Assembly (NCBI GenBank): GCA_014843695.1
Contig: CM026390.1
Coordinates: forward strand, 99,296,362-99,360,361
Direction: 5' to 3'
Length of the DNA: 64,000 nucleotides
Source of the DNA: Archivesica marissinica
Lineage: Eukaryota; Mollusca; Bivalvia; Venerida; Vesicomyidae
The notes under the pieces are model-generated. The model did no database searches. It saw nothing but the letters and a program-made list of their open reading frames with translations, and was not told the DNA's origin. Of this stretch, positions 45,940-58,386 are shown piece by piece. Both the position numbers and the translations under genes were made by a program. The first letter of the stretch is position 1; every line of letters begins with the position of its first letter.

Positions 45940-46175
45940 GATTTTTTGTTTGTTTGGGTGTTATGCCTTATTCAGCACCATTTTGGGCTATATTGGCGGC
46001 TGAGCATGCTCTATCGGTTAACAAGTATTTAGCGTACCAACCTCCGTTAGAAACTGCCAACTTTTTCATATAAATAGACATGGTCTGAGTGAGGCTCGAA
46101 CCAGTGACCCTCAGAGATGATAGCTTACAGTGGTATAAAAGTCAGAGACCGTAACCACTCGACCATGGAGGCAGT
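45940..46175 (-). mobile_element. SINE-A copy 3
   Basis: On plus, the tail (GCACCATTTTGGGCTATATT), body (TCGGTTAACAAGTATT, GAAACTGCCAACTTTTTCAT) and head (GCTCGAACCAGTGACC, AACCACTCGACCATGGAGGC) are all present, so the copy is near full length but diverged. I cannot identify a target-site duplication. It sits between the 39-bp array and the 41-bp array. Confidence 0.88.
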
Positions 46176-46286
46176 CTCAGAAAATCAGTAAATCAGTCAT
46201 AGTTCAAGAAAATATTATAAACTAATAGAGTAAAATTACTGAAGGAAAGCATCTCTGAACAAAAGTAGTTATGCTACTGCAGTAAT

Positions 46287-47926
46287 ACCACACCACAAAC
46301 AATCTAAATCAACAATATCCTACACCACTACCACACCACAAACAATCTAAATCAACAATATCCTACACCACTACCACACCACAAACAATCTAAATCAACA
46401 ATATCCTACACCACTACCACCCCACAAACAATCTAAAACAACAATATCCTACACCACTACCACACCACAAACAATCTAAATCAACAATATCCTACACCAC
46501 TACCACCCCACAAACAATCTAAAACAACAATATCCTACACCACTACCACACCACAAACAATCTAAATCAACAATATCCTACACCACTACCACCCCACAAA
46601 CAATCTAAATCAACAATATCCTACACCACTACCACCCCACAAACAATCTAAAACAACAATATCCTACACCACTACCACACCACAAACAATCTAAATCAAC
46701 AATATCCTACACCACAACAAACAATCTAAAACAACAATATCTTACACCACTACCACCCCACAAACAATCTAAATCAACAATATCCTACACCACAACAAAC
46801 AATCTAAAACAACAATATCTTACACCACCACCAACCACCACAAACAATCTAAATCAACAATATCCTACACCACTACCAACCCACAAACAATCTAAATCAA
46901 CAATATCCTACACCACTACCACCACCACAAACAATCTAAATCAACAATATCCTACACCACTACCACCACCACAAACAATCTAAATCAACAATATCCTACA
47001 CCACTACCACCACCACAAACAATCTAAATCAACAATATCCTACACCACTACCACCCCACAAACAATCTAAATCAACAATATCCTACACCACTACCACCCC
47101 ACAAACAATCTAAATCAACAATATCCTACACCACTACCACACCACAAACAATCTAAATCAACAATATCCTACACCACAACAAACAATCTAAAACAACAAT
47201 ATCTTACACCACTACCACCCCACAAACAATCTAAATCAACAATATCCTACACCACAACAAACAATCTAAAACAACAATATCTTACACCACCACCAACCAC
47301 CACAAACAATCTAAATCAACAATATCCTACACCACTACCAACCCACAAACAATCTAAATCAACAATATCCTACACCACTACCACCACCACAAACAATCTA
47401 AATCAACAATATCCTACACCACTACCACCACCACAAACAATCTAAATCAACAATATCCTACACCACTACCACCACCACAAACAATCTAAATCAACAATAT
47501 CCTACACCACTACCACCCCACAAACAATCTAAATCAACAATATCCTACACCACTACCACACCACAAACAATCTAAATCAACAATATCCTACACCACTACC
47601 ACCCCACAAACAATCTAAAACAACAATATCCTACACCACTACCACACCACAAACAATCTAAAACAACAATATCCTACACCACTACCACACCACAAACAAT
47701 CTAAATCAACAATATCCTACACCACTACCACCCCACAAACAATCTAAAACAACAATATCCTACACCACTACCAACCACCACAAACAATCTAAAACAACAA
47801 TATCCTACACCACTACCAACCACCACAAACAATCTAAATCAACAATATCCTACACCACCACAAACAATCTCAAACAACAATATCCTACACCACTACCACC
47901 ACAACAAACAATCTAAAATAAAAATA
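46287..47926. repeat. Minisatellite, about 41-bp unit, G-free on the plus strand
   Basis: The unit contains CAAACAATCTAAATCAACAA followed by TATCCTACACCACTACCAC. Length varies from 35 to 44 bp by loss or gain of ACC triplets. No G occurs on the given strand from 46283 to 47953 (1,671 nt). A block beginning ACCACAACAAACAATC at 46711 recurs at 47173, a 462-bp higher-order duplication. No frame is of interest. Confidence 0.95.
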
Positions 47927-49525
47927 TCAACCTCTTCACCAACAACCTTTCCTGCAATAACAACCTCCCTACACCAACAACCTTCCTGCAATATCAACCT
48001 CCCTACACCAACAACCTTCCTGCAATAACAACCTTCCTGCAATAACAACCTCCCTACACCAACAACCTTCCTGCAATATCAACCTCCATACACCAACCTT
48101 CCTGCAATATCAACCTCCCTACACCAACAACCTTCCTGCACCAACAACCTCCCTACACCAACAACCTCCCTACACCAACAACCTTCCTGCAATAACAACC
48201 TCCCTACACAACAACCTTCCTGCAATAACAACCTCCCTACACCAACAACCTTCCTGCAATAACAACCTCCCTACACAACAACCTTCCTGCAATAACAACC
48301 TCCCTACACCAACAACCTTCCTGCAATAACAACCTCCCTACACAACAACCTTTCCTGCAATAACAACCTCCATACACCAACAACCTTCCTGCAATATCAA
48401 CCTCCCTACACCAACAACCTTCCTGCACCAACAACCTCCCTACACCAACAACCTTTCCTGCAATAACAACCTCCATACACCAACAACCTTCCTGCAATAA
48501 CAATCTCCCTACACCAACAACTTTCCTGCAATAACAACCTCTCTTCACCAACAACCTCCATACAACAACAACCTCCTTACACCAACAACCTCCATATAAC
48601 AACCTCCATACACCAACAACCTTTCCTGCAATAACAACCTCCATACACCAACAACCTTCCTGCAATAACAACCTCCCTACACCAACAACCTACCTGCAAT
48701 AACAACCTCTCTTCACCAACAACCTCCATACAACAACAACCTCTCTTCACCAACAACCTTCCTGCAATAACAACCTCCCTACACAACAACCTTCCTGCAA
48801 TAACAACCTCCCTACACCAACAACCTTCCTGCAATAACAACCTCCCTACACAACAACCTTCCTGCAATAACAACCTCCCTACACCAACAACCTTCCTGCA
48901 ATAACAACCTCCCTACACAACAACCTTCTTGCAATAACAACCTCCATACACCAACAACCTTCCTGCAATATCAACCTCCCTACACCAACAACCTTCCTGC
49001 ACCAACAACCTCCCTACACCAACAACCTCCCTACACCAACAACCTCCCTACACCAACAACCTTTCCTGCAATAACAACCTCCATACACCAACAACCTTCC
49101 TGCAATAACAATCTCCCTACACCAACAACTTTCCTGCAATAACAACCTCTCTTCACCAACAACCTCCATACAACAACAACCTCCTTACACCAACAACCTC
49201 CATATAACAACCTCCATACACCAACAACCTTTCCTGCAATAACAACCTCCATACACCAACAACCTTCCTGCAATAACAACCTCCCTACACCAACAACCTT
49301 CCTGCAATAACAACCTCTCTTCACCAACAACCTCCATACAACAACAACCTCTCTTCACCAACAACCTTCCTGCAATAACAACCTCTCTTCACCAACAACC
49401 TCCATACAACAACAACCTCCTTACACTAACAACCTCCCTACACCAACAACCTTCCTGCAATAACAACCTCCCTGCACCAACAACCTCCATACAACAACAA
49501 CCTCCCTACACAACAACCTCCCTAG
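47927..49525. repeat. 34-bp minisatellite, about 47 copies
   Basis: The unit contains AACAACCTCCCTACACCAAC followed by AACCTTCCTGCAAT; the only regular G is in CTGCAAT. Unit types vary (CATACACC, CTCTTCACC, TACAACAAC). A multi-unit block with CAATCTCCCTACACCAAC begins at 48501 and 49109, a 608-bp internal duplication. The array follows the 41-bp array directly. Confidence 0.94.
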
Positions 49526-49796
49526 TACTAAAGGAATCAATTACAGTTTCACATTTATTAAACATGGCACAATACATGTGGTTCTAAAGGACTCGGAAAT
49601 CAATCCAGTGTTCAATACAAACAACCAAAGGAAGAGTGCAATCAGATGCAGAGAAAATTAATTCCAATTGCAACCACTATACTGCTTGAAGAATGCATTA
49701 TAAAGGAGAAATTAAATCAATCACATCCTCAATCATCTCTGTCTAGAATTCTGAACATACCAAAATATCACCGCCCTAATTATACATCCCAACCAT

Positions 49797-52700
49797 GTCA
49801 GGTTTCACAGATACATGCATAGCCACATCTTATGTCAGGGTTCATAGATATACAGGCCCCGTCTTATGTCAGGGTTCATAGATATACAGGCCTCATCTTA
49901 TGTCAGGGTTCATAGATATACAGGCCCCGTCTTATGTCAGGGTTCATAGATATACAGGCCCCGTCTTATGTCAGGGTTCATAGATATACAGGCCTCATCT
50001 TATGTCAGGGTTCATAGATATACAGGCCTCATCTTATGTCAGGGTTCATAGATATACAGGCCTCATCTTATGTCAGGGTTCATAGATATACAGGCCCCGT
50101 CTTATGTCAGGGTTCATAGATATACAGGCCCCGTCTTACATCAGGGTTCATAGATATACAGGCCTCATCTTATGTCAGGGTTCATAGATATACAGGCCCC
50201 GTCTTATGTCAGGGTTCATAGATATACAGGCCCCGTCTTATGTCAGGGTTCATAGATATACAGGCCTCATCTTATGTCAGGGTTCATAGATATACAGGCC
50301 TCATCTTATGTCAGGGTTCATAGATATACAGGCCTCATCTTATGTCAGGGTTCATAGATATACAGGCCCCGTCTTATGTCAGGGTTCATAGATATACAGG
50401 CCACATCTTACGTCAGGGTTCATAGATATACAGGCCTCATCTTATGTCAGGGTTCATAGATTTACAGGCCCCGTCTTATGTCAGGGTTCATAGATATACA
50501 GGCCCCGTCTTACATCAGGGTTAATAGATATACAGGCCTCATCTTATGTCAGGGTTCATAGATATACAGGTCCCCATCTTATGTCAGGGTTCATAGATAT
50601 ACAGGCCCCGTCTTATGTCAGGGTTCATAGATTTACAGGCCCCTTCTTATGTCAGGGTTCATAGATATACAGGCCTCGTCTTACATCAGGGTTCATAGAT
50701 ATACAGGCCCCGTCTTACATCAGGGTTCATAGATATACAGGCCCCGTCTTACATCAGGGTTCATAGATATACAGGCCTCATCTTATGTCAGGGTTCATAG
50801 ATATACAGGCCCCGTCTTACATCAGGGTTCATAGATATACAGGCCCCATCTTATGTCAGGGTTCATAGATATACAGGCCCCCATCTTATGTCAGGGTTCA
50901 TAGATATACAGCCCCGTCTTATGTCAGGGTTCATAGATATACAGCCCCGTCTTATGTCAGGGTTCATAGATATACAGGCCCCATCTTATGTCAGGGTTCA
51001 TAGATATACAGGCCCCCATCTTATGTCAGGGTTCATAGATATACAGCCCCGTCTTATGTCAGGGTTCATAGATATACAGGCCCCCATCTTATGTCAGGGT
51101 TCATAGATATACAGCCCCGTCTTATGTCAGGGTTCATAGATATACAGGCCTCATCTTATGTCAGGGTTTATAGATATACAGGCCTCATCTTATGTCAGGG
51201 TTCATAGATATACAGGCCTCATCTTATGTCAGGGTTCATAGATATACAGCCCCGTCTTATGTCAGGGTTCATAGATATACAGGCCCCCATCTTATGTCAG
51301 GGTTCATAGATATACAGCCCCGTCTTATGTCAGGGTTCATAGATATACAGGCCTCATCTTATGTCAGGGTTTATAGATATACAGGCCTCATCTTATGTCA
51401 GGGTTCATAGATATACAGGCCTCATCTTATGTCAGGGTTCATAGATATACAGGCCCCGTCTTATGTCAGGGTTCATAGATATACAGGCCCCGTCTTACAT
51501 CAGGGTTCATAGATATACAGGCCTCATCTTATGTCAGGGTTCATAGATATACAGGCCCCGTCTTATGTCAGGGTTCATAGATATACAGGCCCCGTCTTAT
51601 GTCAGGGTTCATAGATATACAGGCCCCGTCTTACATCAGGGTTCATAGATATACAGGCCTCATCTTATGTCAGGGTTCATAGATATACAGGCCTCATCTT
51701 ATGTCAGGGTTCATAGATATACAGGCCTCATCTTATGTCAGGGTTCATAGATTTACAGGCCCCGTCTTATGTCAGGGTTCATAGATATACAGGCCACATC
51801 TTACGTCAGGGTTCATAGATATACAGGCCTCATCTTATGTCAGGGTTCATAGATTTACAGGCCCCGTCTTATGTCAGGGTTCATAGATATACAGGCCCCG
51901 TCTTACATCAGGGTTAATAGATATACAGGCCTCATCTTATGTCAGGGTTCATAGATATACAGGTCCCCATCTTATGTCAGGGTTCATAGATATACAGGCC
52001 CCGTCTTATGTCAGGGTTCATAGATTTACAGGCCCCTTCTTATGTCAGGGTTCATAGATATACAGGCCTCGTCTTACATCAGGGTTCATAGATATACAGG
52101 CCCCGTCTTACATCAGGGTTCATAGATATACAGGCCCCGTCTTACATCAGGGTTCATAGATATACAGGCCTCATCTTATGTCAGGGTTCATAGATATACA
52201 GGCCCCGTCTTACATCAGGGTTCATAGATATACAGGCCCCATCTTATGTCAGGGTTCATAGATATACAGGCCCCCATCTTATGTCAGGGTTCATAGATAT
52301 ACAGCCCCGTCTTATGTCAGGGTTCATAGATATACAGCCCCGTCTTATGTCAGGGTTCATAGATATACAGGCCCCATCTTATGTCAGGGTTCATAGATAT
52401 ACAGGCCCCCATCTTATGTCAGGGTTCATAGATATACAGCCCCGTCTTATGTCAGGGTTCATAGATATACAGGCCCCCATCTTATGTCAGGTTCATAGAT
52501 ATACGCCCGTCTTATGTCAGGGTTCATAGATATACAGCCCCGTCTTATGTCAGGGTTCATAGATATACAGGCCCCATCTTATGTCAGGGTTCATAGATAT
52601 ACAGGCCCCCATCTTATGTCAGGGTTCATAGATATACAGCCCCGTCTTATGTCAGGGTTCATAGATATACAGGCCCCCATCTTATGTCAGGGTTCATAGA

Positions 52701-52907
52701 TATACAGGCCCCGTCTTATGTCAGGGTTCATAGATATACAGCCCCGTCTTATGTCAGGGTTCATAGATATACAGGTCCCCATCTTATGTCAGGGTTCATA
52801 GATATACAGGCCTCATCTTATGTCAGGGTTCATAGATATACAGGCCTCATCTTATGTCAGGGTTCATAGATATACAGGCCTCATCTTATGTCAGGGTTCA
52901 TAGATAT
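49797..52907. repeat. 34-bp minisatellite, left part, with 1,393-bp higher-order repeat
   Basis: The unit contains CTTATGTCAGGGTTCATAGA followed by TATACAGGCCTCAT or TATACAGGCCCCGT, with 33-bp forms (CAGCCCCG). Rare markers occur in the same order with the same offset: ACATCTTACG at 50403 and 51796, and the first CCATCTTATG before the CAGCCCCG run at 50881 and 52274, both 1,393 bp apart. The block has therefore been duplicated as a whole. Confidence 0.95.
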
Positions 52908-53171
52908 TATGTTATAATTCGGGTTTTACGCCTGCATCAGCACCATTTTGGGCTATATCGCCGGCGGGCAGTTTACCTAACAACACCTGTCCTGGGCAGG
53001 CTCCAGCGGTTAACCAGTACTTGTGTGCACCAACCTCCGTAAGAAACTGCCAACTTTTTCATATAAATGAGACACGGCCTGAGCGGGGCTCGAACCCGTG
53101 ACCATCAGTGATGATAGGTTACAGTGGTATACAAGTCAGTGACCTTAACCACTCGACCACGGAGGCGGACA
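52908..53171 (-). mobile_element. SINE-A copy 4 (full length) inserted in the 34-bp array
   Basis: This is the most complete SINE-A. On minus it starts near CGCCTCCGTGGTCGAGTGGT (A-box, like Ser or Leu tRNA), has B-box GGGTTCGAGCCCC, the body with TACTGGTTAACCGCTGGAG and CTGCCCAGGACAGG, and the tail AATGGTGCTGATGCAGGCG. It is flanked by GGTTCATAGATAT at 52895-52907 and 53172-53184, a 13-bp duplication of array sequence. Chance identity through the array period cannot be excluded. Confidence 0.93.
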
Positions 53172-54150
53172 GGTTCATAGATATACAGGCCTCATCTTAT
53201 GTCAGGATTCATAGATATACAGGCCACATCTTATGTCAGGGTTCATAGATATACAGGTCCCCATCTTATGTCAGGATTCATAGATATACAGGCCACATCT
53301 TATGTCAGGGTTCATAGATATACAGGCCTCATCTTATGTCAGGGTTCATAGATATACAGGCCTCATCTTATGTCAGGATTCATAGATATACAGGCCACAT
53401 CTTATGTCAGGGTTCATAGATATACAGGTCCCCATCTTATGTCAGGATTCATAGATATACAGGCCACATCTTATGTCAGGGTTCATAGATATACAGGCCT
53501 CATCTTATGTCAGGGTTCATAGATATACAGCCCCGTCTTATGTCAGGGTTCATAGATATACAGGCCTCATCTTATGTCAGGATTCATAGATATACAGGCC
53601 TCATCTTATGTCAGGGTTCATAGATATACAGGTCCCCATCTTATGTCAGGGTTCATAGATATACAGGCCCCCATCTTATGTCAGGGTTCATAGATATACA
53701 GGCCTCATCTTATGTCAGGATTCATAGATATACAGGCCCCGTCTTATGTCAGGTGTCATAGATATACAGGCCCCATCTTATGTCAGGGTTCATAGATATA
53801 CAGGCCCCATCTTACGTCAGGGTTCATAGATATACAGCCCCGTCCCGTCCCGTCTTATGTCAGGGTTCATAGATATACAGGCCACATCTTATGTCAGGGT
53901 TCATAGATATACAGGCCCCATCTTACGTCAGGGTTCATAGATATACAGCCCTGTCTTATGTCAGGGTTCATAGATATACAGGTCCCCATATTACCTCAGG
54001 GTTCATAGATATACAGGCCACATCTTACTTCAGCATTCATAGATACAGGCCCCGCCTTATGTCAGGGTTCATAGATATACAGGCCCCATCTTATGTCAGG
54101 GTTCAAACATATAGGCCAAATCTTATGTTAGGATTCAAAGACATAAAAGT
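53172..54150. repeat. 34-bp minisatellite, right part, progressively diverged
   Basis: This continues the same array as 49797-52907. A four-unit block with GTCAGGATTCATAG, CAGGCCACATC and CAGGTCCCCATC repeats near 53200, 53270, 53390 and 53440. Toward the right edge units become diverged and shortened (CCGTCCCGTCCCGTC at 53845; GTTCAAACATATAGG at 54100), as expected at an array margin. Confidence 0.93.
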
Positions 54151-54645
54151 TCCTCTTATTTAAATATAGAAAGGAAACAATTACAGCTTAGCATTATTAG
54201 TTTTCTGACAGAAATAGGCTTAGCTGTAATCTATTACATTTAGTGACACATCCCTGAATGTTGGAAGTATATATTACACAAGATACACTGTCAACATCTA
54301 ACATGATTTACTGTAACTACTAGATTACAGTGATTCCTATAGATTCTTGATATGTTGCTGTAGTTATGCAAATACATTAGTTATATAGAGATAATGTCCT
54401 GTGTGATTTGTCAGAGAACATAAACAAGAATGTAGCTTGATCCTATCTTGTCATGTCGAGGTTTCCAATCTGGCCTCCCTCAGATTCCTGTCAGCACCAC
54501 TTCCCCCATGCTGTCTGAATACACTGTCTAGAAACAGCACAGGCTTTCCTAGTTGTTTGGAATGTTTTTCCCTAAGAAAAATAAGTCTTTTAAATCTGAT
54601 GTATAGCAACAGTTCTAGTATTGGGCAATAATAATGTATCTGGGA
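54151..54645. other. Low-copy segment
   Basis: Unique DNA with two short overlapping frames on opposite strands (54437-54654) that I do not recognise. No gene is supported. Confidence 0.5.
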
Positions 54646-54647
54646 TA

Positions 54648-55405
54648 CAGTCAAACTTGTATTAAGAGACCACCTAAAGGAAAGAGAAAAACCGGTCTCT
54701 TAATAAAACGGTCTCTTAATACAAAACTCAGATGGAGGCGTGTGTGTTTTACGTTTATTTATCGTCGCTACCGGTTGCCCATATGAGCGACGCCTCCTGA
54801 ATAGATTAGTCATTTTAGATTTTGGAGGATAGTGCAATGATACAGAGAGATACCCAATCAAGAATCTCCTCTGGTTCTTTTACGTGCACGGTGTAAAGCA
54901 CCGACACAAGACCTCGGTTTAACGTCCCATCTGAAAGACTGTTAATTTTATTATGGTCAGACGGGGGATCGAACCTGCGATCCCTGGATTACCAGTCCAG
55001 CGTGTTACCACTGGGCTACAGATCTGTCTGTTCAGATGGAGGCTTCATCAAAGGACATAATTAAATCAAGTCAATTCGTTTTGAGATGTTTCACACCTTT
55101 TTCAAGTCACAATGTAATTACACGAGGATCTGTTTATTGATGTGATTTGTTTCGATTTGTAGATTTGTATAGACACCTTTATTCAGGATTGAGAACTTTG
55201 TTTGGTATTTTCAGCTCAAAATATATTGCACTTTACCATGGATGAACAACTTTATGGTCGCATACACATCAGAGGATTTCAGCAGAAAAATGGCGGTCGT
55301 TGGTCGCGCTATGGGATAAGTCACTTAGTCCACTTAAATTATACAGTAAAATTGATTGGCAGGATTCGAAGGTGGTCGTTTAAGACAAAGGTCGCTTAAT
55401 ACACG
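54648..55405 (+). mobile_element. TA-MITE family 3, copy split by a SINE
   Basis: The left end is TA-CAGTCAAACTTGTATTAAG followed by CGGTCTCTTAAT repeats. The right end AAGACAAAGGTCGCTTAATA is a partial reverse match to the left terminus (CTTAATACAAG there), but the outermost TTTGACTG is lost. The portion right of the SINE (55044-55405) includes the segment shared with 4612-4812. A 65-codon frame within it is not conserved in the other copy. Confidence 0.72.
54740..55031 (-). mobile_element. SINE-C copy 7 (full length, 12-bp TSD)
   Basis: Head, body and tail are complete: on minus the head reads AGATCTGTAGCCCAGTGGTA, then GGACTGGTAATCCAGG and B-box GGTTCGATCCCCC, and the tail ends CGTAAAACACACAC. 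TCAGATGGAGGC is present at 54728-54739 and 55032-55043, an exact 12-bp target-site duplication. It is the best reference copy in the window. Confidence 0.95.
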
Positions 55406-55471
55406 TGGCCACCTGAGCAAGTTATTATTGTGTCTCTATTATATATTGTATGCTATACAGTATATAGAGCC

Positions 55472-56169
55472 GAGGCTAGCACAACATCAGCTGAGGCCAA
55501 CAGCCAAGGCTAGTACACCAACAGCCAAGGCTAGTACACCAACACCCAAGGCTAGTATACCAATAGCCAAGGCTAGTACACCAACAGCCAAGGCTAGTAC
55601 ACCAACAGCCAAGGCTAGTACACCAATAGCCAAGGCTAATACACCAACAGCCTTGAAGGCTAGTACACCAACAGCCAAGGCTAGTACACCAACAGCCAAG
55701 GCTAGTACACCAACAGCCTTGAAGGCTAGTATACCAACAGCCTTGAAGGCTAGTACACCAACAGCCTTGAAGGCTAGTACACCAACAGCCTTGAAGGCTA
55801 GTACACCAACAGCCTTGAAGGCTAGTACACCAACAGCCAAGGCTAGTACACCAACAGCCTTGAAGGCTAGTACACCAACAGCCTTGAAGGCTAGTACACC
55901 AGCAGCCAAGGCTAGTACACCAACAGCCAAGGCTAGTACACCAACAGCCAAGGCTAGTACACCAACAGCCTTGAAGGCTAGTACACCAACAGCCAAGGCT
56001 AGTACACCAACAGCCTTGAAGGCTAGTACACCAACAGCCAAGGCTAGTACACCAACAGCCAAGGCTAGTACACCAACAGCCTTGAAGGCTAGTACACCAA
56101 CAGCCAAGGCTAGTACACAAACAGCCAAGGCTAGTACACCAACAGCCAAGGCTAGTACACCAACAGCCA
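55472..56169. repeat. 21/24-bp minisatellite, about 31 copies
   Basis: Units are ACACCAACAGCCAAGGCTAG plus T (21 bp), or the same with a TTGA-type insertion making GCCTTGAAGGCTAG (24 bp). Both lengths are multiples of three, so one plus frame (55356-56246, 296 codons) reads KASTPTA or LKASTPTA repeats throughout. Two minus frames are also open over most of it. The plus frame's upstream 40 codons come from MITE sequence, which argues against a gene. Confidence 0.95.
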
Positions 56170-57054
56170 TCTCAAGCATTAAATATTCAAAAATGATAAG
56201 GATATTTTCCAATCAATATTCATCTTTTATAAATTCCATACAATAACTGTCCAGATTAATTATATATGTTTCCTATGAAGGTGAAGGCAACAACATACCA
56301 TAATCACCACAAATAATTAAATATCTATTTAATCTTAAACAGTTTTCATCCAACATGGCAAAAGAACTATAATGGAATATAATTTAGATGCAATTACGGC
56401 AAATAAATTTATGCATTACATTTCTAAACTTATCATCAGATAGTAATAAAAAAATCATTTATCAAAATGGCGCAATCAGAATAATGTATGCATAATAGCA
56501 CACAGCGTTCTGCTCACAGCCAATTAAGTATGTTTTTTTAATAAAAAGCCACTTAAACTAGAACCAATTAAATGCTTTTTTTATCAAATGCAATTAACGA
56601 TCTTTCAATAACATTAAAATGTCTTCAAAACAAGCCATGCATGTGTAATCTAGATAATTTCTATTCTTCCCTCCCCATTAAAAAGTAAAGCAGTCAATCA
56701 ATTTGGTGACTTACGAGAGTGTACCGATGTATTGTACGATGATCAGTTGACGCCGAGCCTTCAGGCTATTGTATAGTTTAGAGGTGGCGCCAGCAATACA
56801 TTTACCGGCTTCACTGTACATGGCTAGCTTATTTGTTAAACGTTAGTTTCACAGTGTACTACCTGTTACACCACCGATACAAACCACAGCTTTACTTTGA
56901 AGAGGGAAATATGAACAATATTGTGAAGAGTGAATCAGTTTTAAACTTGTCATTAAAGAGAGGTGAAGCTATTTACAAAACTGGATATATGAAACATAGA
57001 ATTGACAAGTGGATTTATAAATTTGGATTATAGTACATGAAGTAAGTGTAACAG
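56170..57054. other. Low-copy segment
   Basis: Unique AT-rich DNA. A 66-codon frame (56833-57033 plus) is not recognised. No element is supported. Confidence 0.5.
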
Positions 57055-57480
57055 TGAAACAGAAAGGGAGAGGGCGTAGAACACAGAAAGGGAGAGAGAA
57101 TAGAACACAGAAAGGAAGGGAGAGAGAATAGAACACAGAAAGGGAGAGGGTGTAGAACACAGAAAGGGAGAGAGAATAGAACACAGAAAGGGAGATGGCA
57201 TAGAACGCAGAAAGGGAGAGGGCATAGAACACAGAAAGGGAGAGGAGAGGGCATAGAACACAGAAAGGGAGAGGGCATAGAACACAGAAAGGGAGTGGGC
57301 ATAGAACACAGAAAGGGAGAGGGCATAGAACACAGAAAGGGAGTGGGCATAGAACACAGAAAGGGAGTGGGCATAGAACACAGAAAGTGAGAGAGGGCAT
57401 AGAACACAGAAAGGGAGAGGGCATAGAATACAGAAAGGGAGAGGGCATAGAACACAGAAAGGGAGAGGGCATAGAACACA
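57055..57480. repeat. 24-bp purine-rich minisatellite, about 18 copies
   Basis: The unit contains AACACAGAAAGGGAGAGGGC plus ATAG. The left third reads GAGAATAG or GGTGTAG, and the right two-thirds read GGGCATAG. The plus strand is strongly purine-rich, so triplex or slippage structures are possible. Three minus-strand frames are open at once, as expected from the period. Confidence 0.95.
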
Positions 57481-58222
57481 GTTAGTTGCCTTTTAATGTC
57501 AATCTGATTTTATTGGATATTAACATTAAATTTTGTCATAATAGGATCAGGCGACATTCTACAGACTTGAGATTATAACAAAATAATAAGTAATCCGGTG
57601 AAATCATAATCAGCTGTTTAAAAGTCATCAGCAGTTTAATTAAAGAACTTGATTTATCCAGTAACTGATAACAGCATTATATAAGATGCTATAAATATTA
57701 AATATGACAGTTGCTGAAATTTCATACATTTGATCTAGACAGATAATGCAAAGTTAAATGTCAGAAAATCTCACTTATAATCTTGTTACAGAGATACCAG
57801 GGTAATTTAAAAATCAAAGAAAAAGACTGGCTGCACACCTTGAAGTCTCCTCATTTTCTGGATTGTTGATTAAATAGCATATCATCAGGATATAGCTAGA
57901 GATTAAGAAAGCTTTGATAAAAACAATTTGGAAATATTCTTATATATACATCTGACTAGTGGTAAATTCTGGAGAACTTAGTTTCTCATCATATAAAAGA
58001 AAATATTACTGAAAAAATTAGTGTTATGAAAATTACATGTTTCACATAATAATAATAAATAATAATAATAAAAATAAAGACTTTAACTTTAAAATTATTT
58101 TAACAAGGTCAATCTTCCATAAGGCCCTAAAAACATACTACAATATAGATCCAGGTTTTGGAAGACGCGTTCCATAAACTCTGAACATAGTCCATGTTCG
58201 CCTCACAACAGTCTGTAATAGC
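57481..58222. other. Low-copy AT-rich segment
   Basis: It contains a TAATAATAA-type simple repeat near 58048-58072. No gene is supported. Confidence 0.5.
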
Positions 58223-58332
58223 TTAGTTTATACAAATTTATCTTAAGCTTCATTGCGAAACAAGATTTTGCAACATTAGTTTAATCGGAGAATGCCTTAT
58301 CTAAGGGCACTATCATAACGGCTACAGCTGGT
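58223..58332 (-). mobile_element. SINE-D copy 3 (degenerate, deleted)
   Basis: On plus, the tail TAGTTTATACAAATTTATCT and GCGAAACAAG, then a jump to GAATGCCTTATCTAAGGGCA and AACGGCTACAGCTGG. The central CCACATTGCC block and the tRNA-like head are missing. Confidence 0.72.
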
Positions 58333-58386
58333 CTATCTATAGTGAATGGAGCATGTAGCTGTCCATATAGGTCATTATAAGTTATA

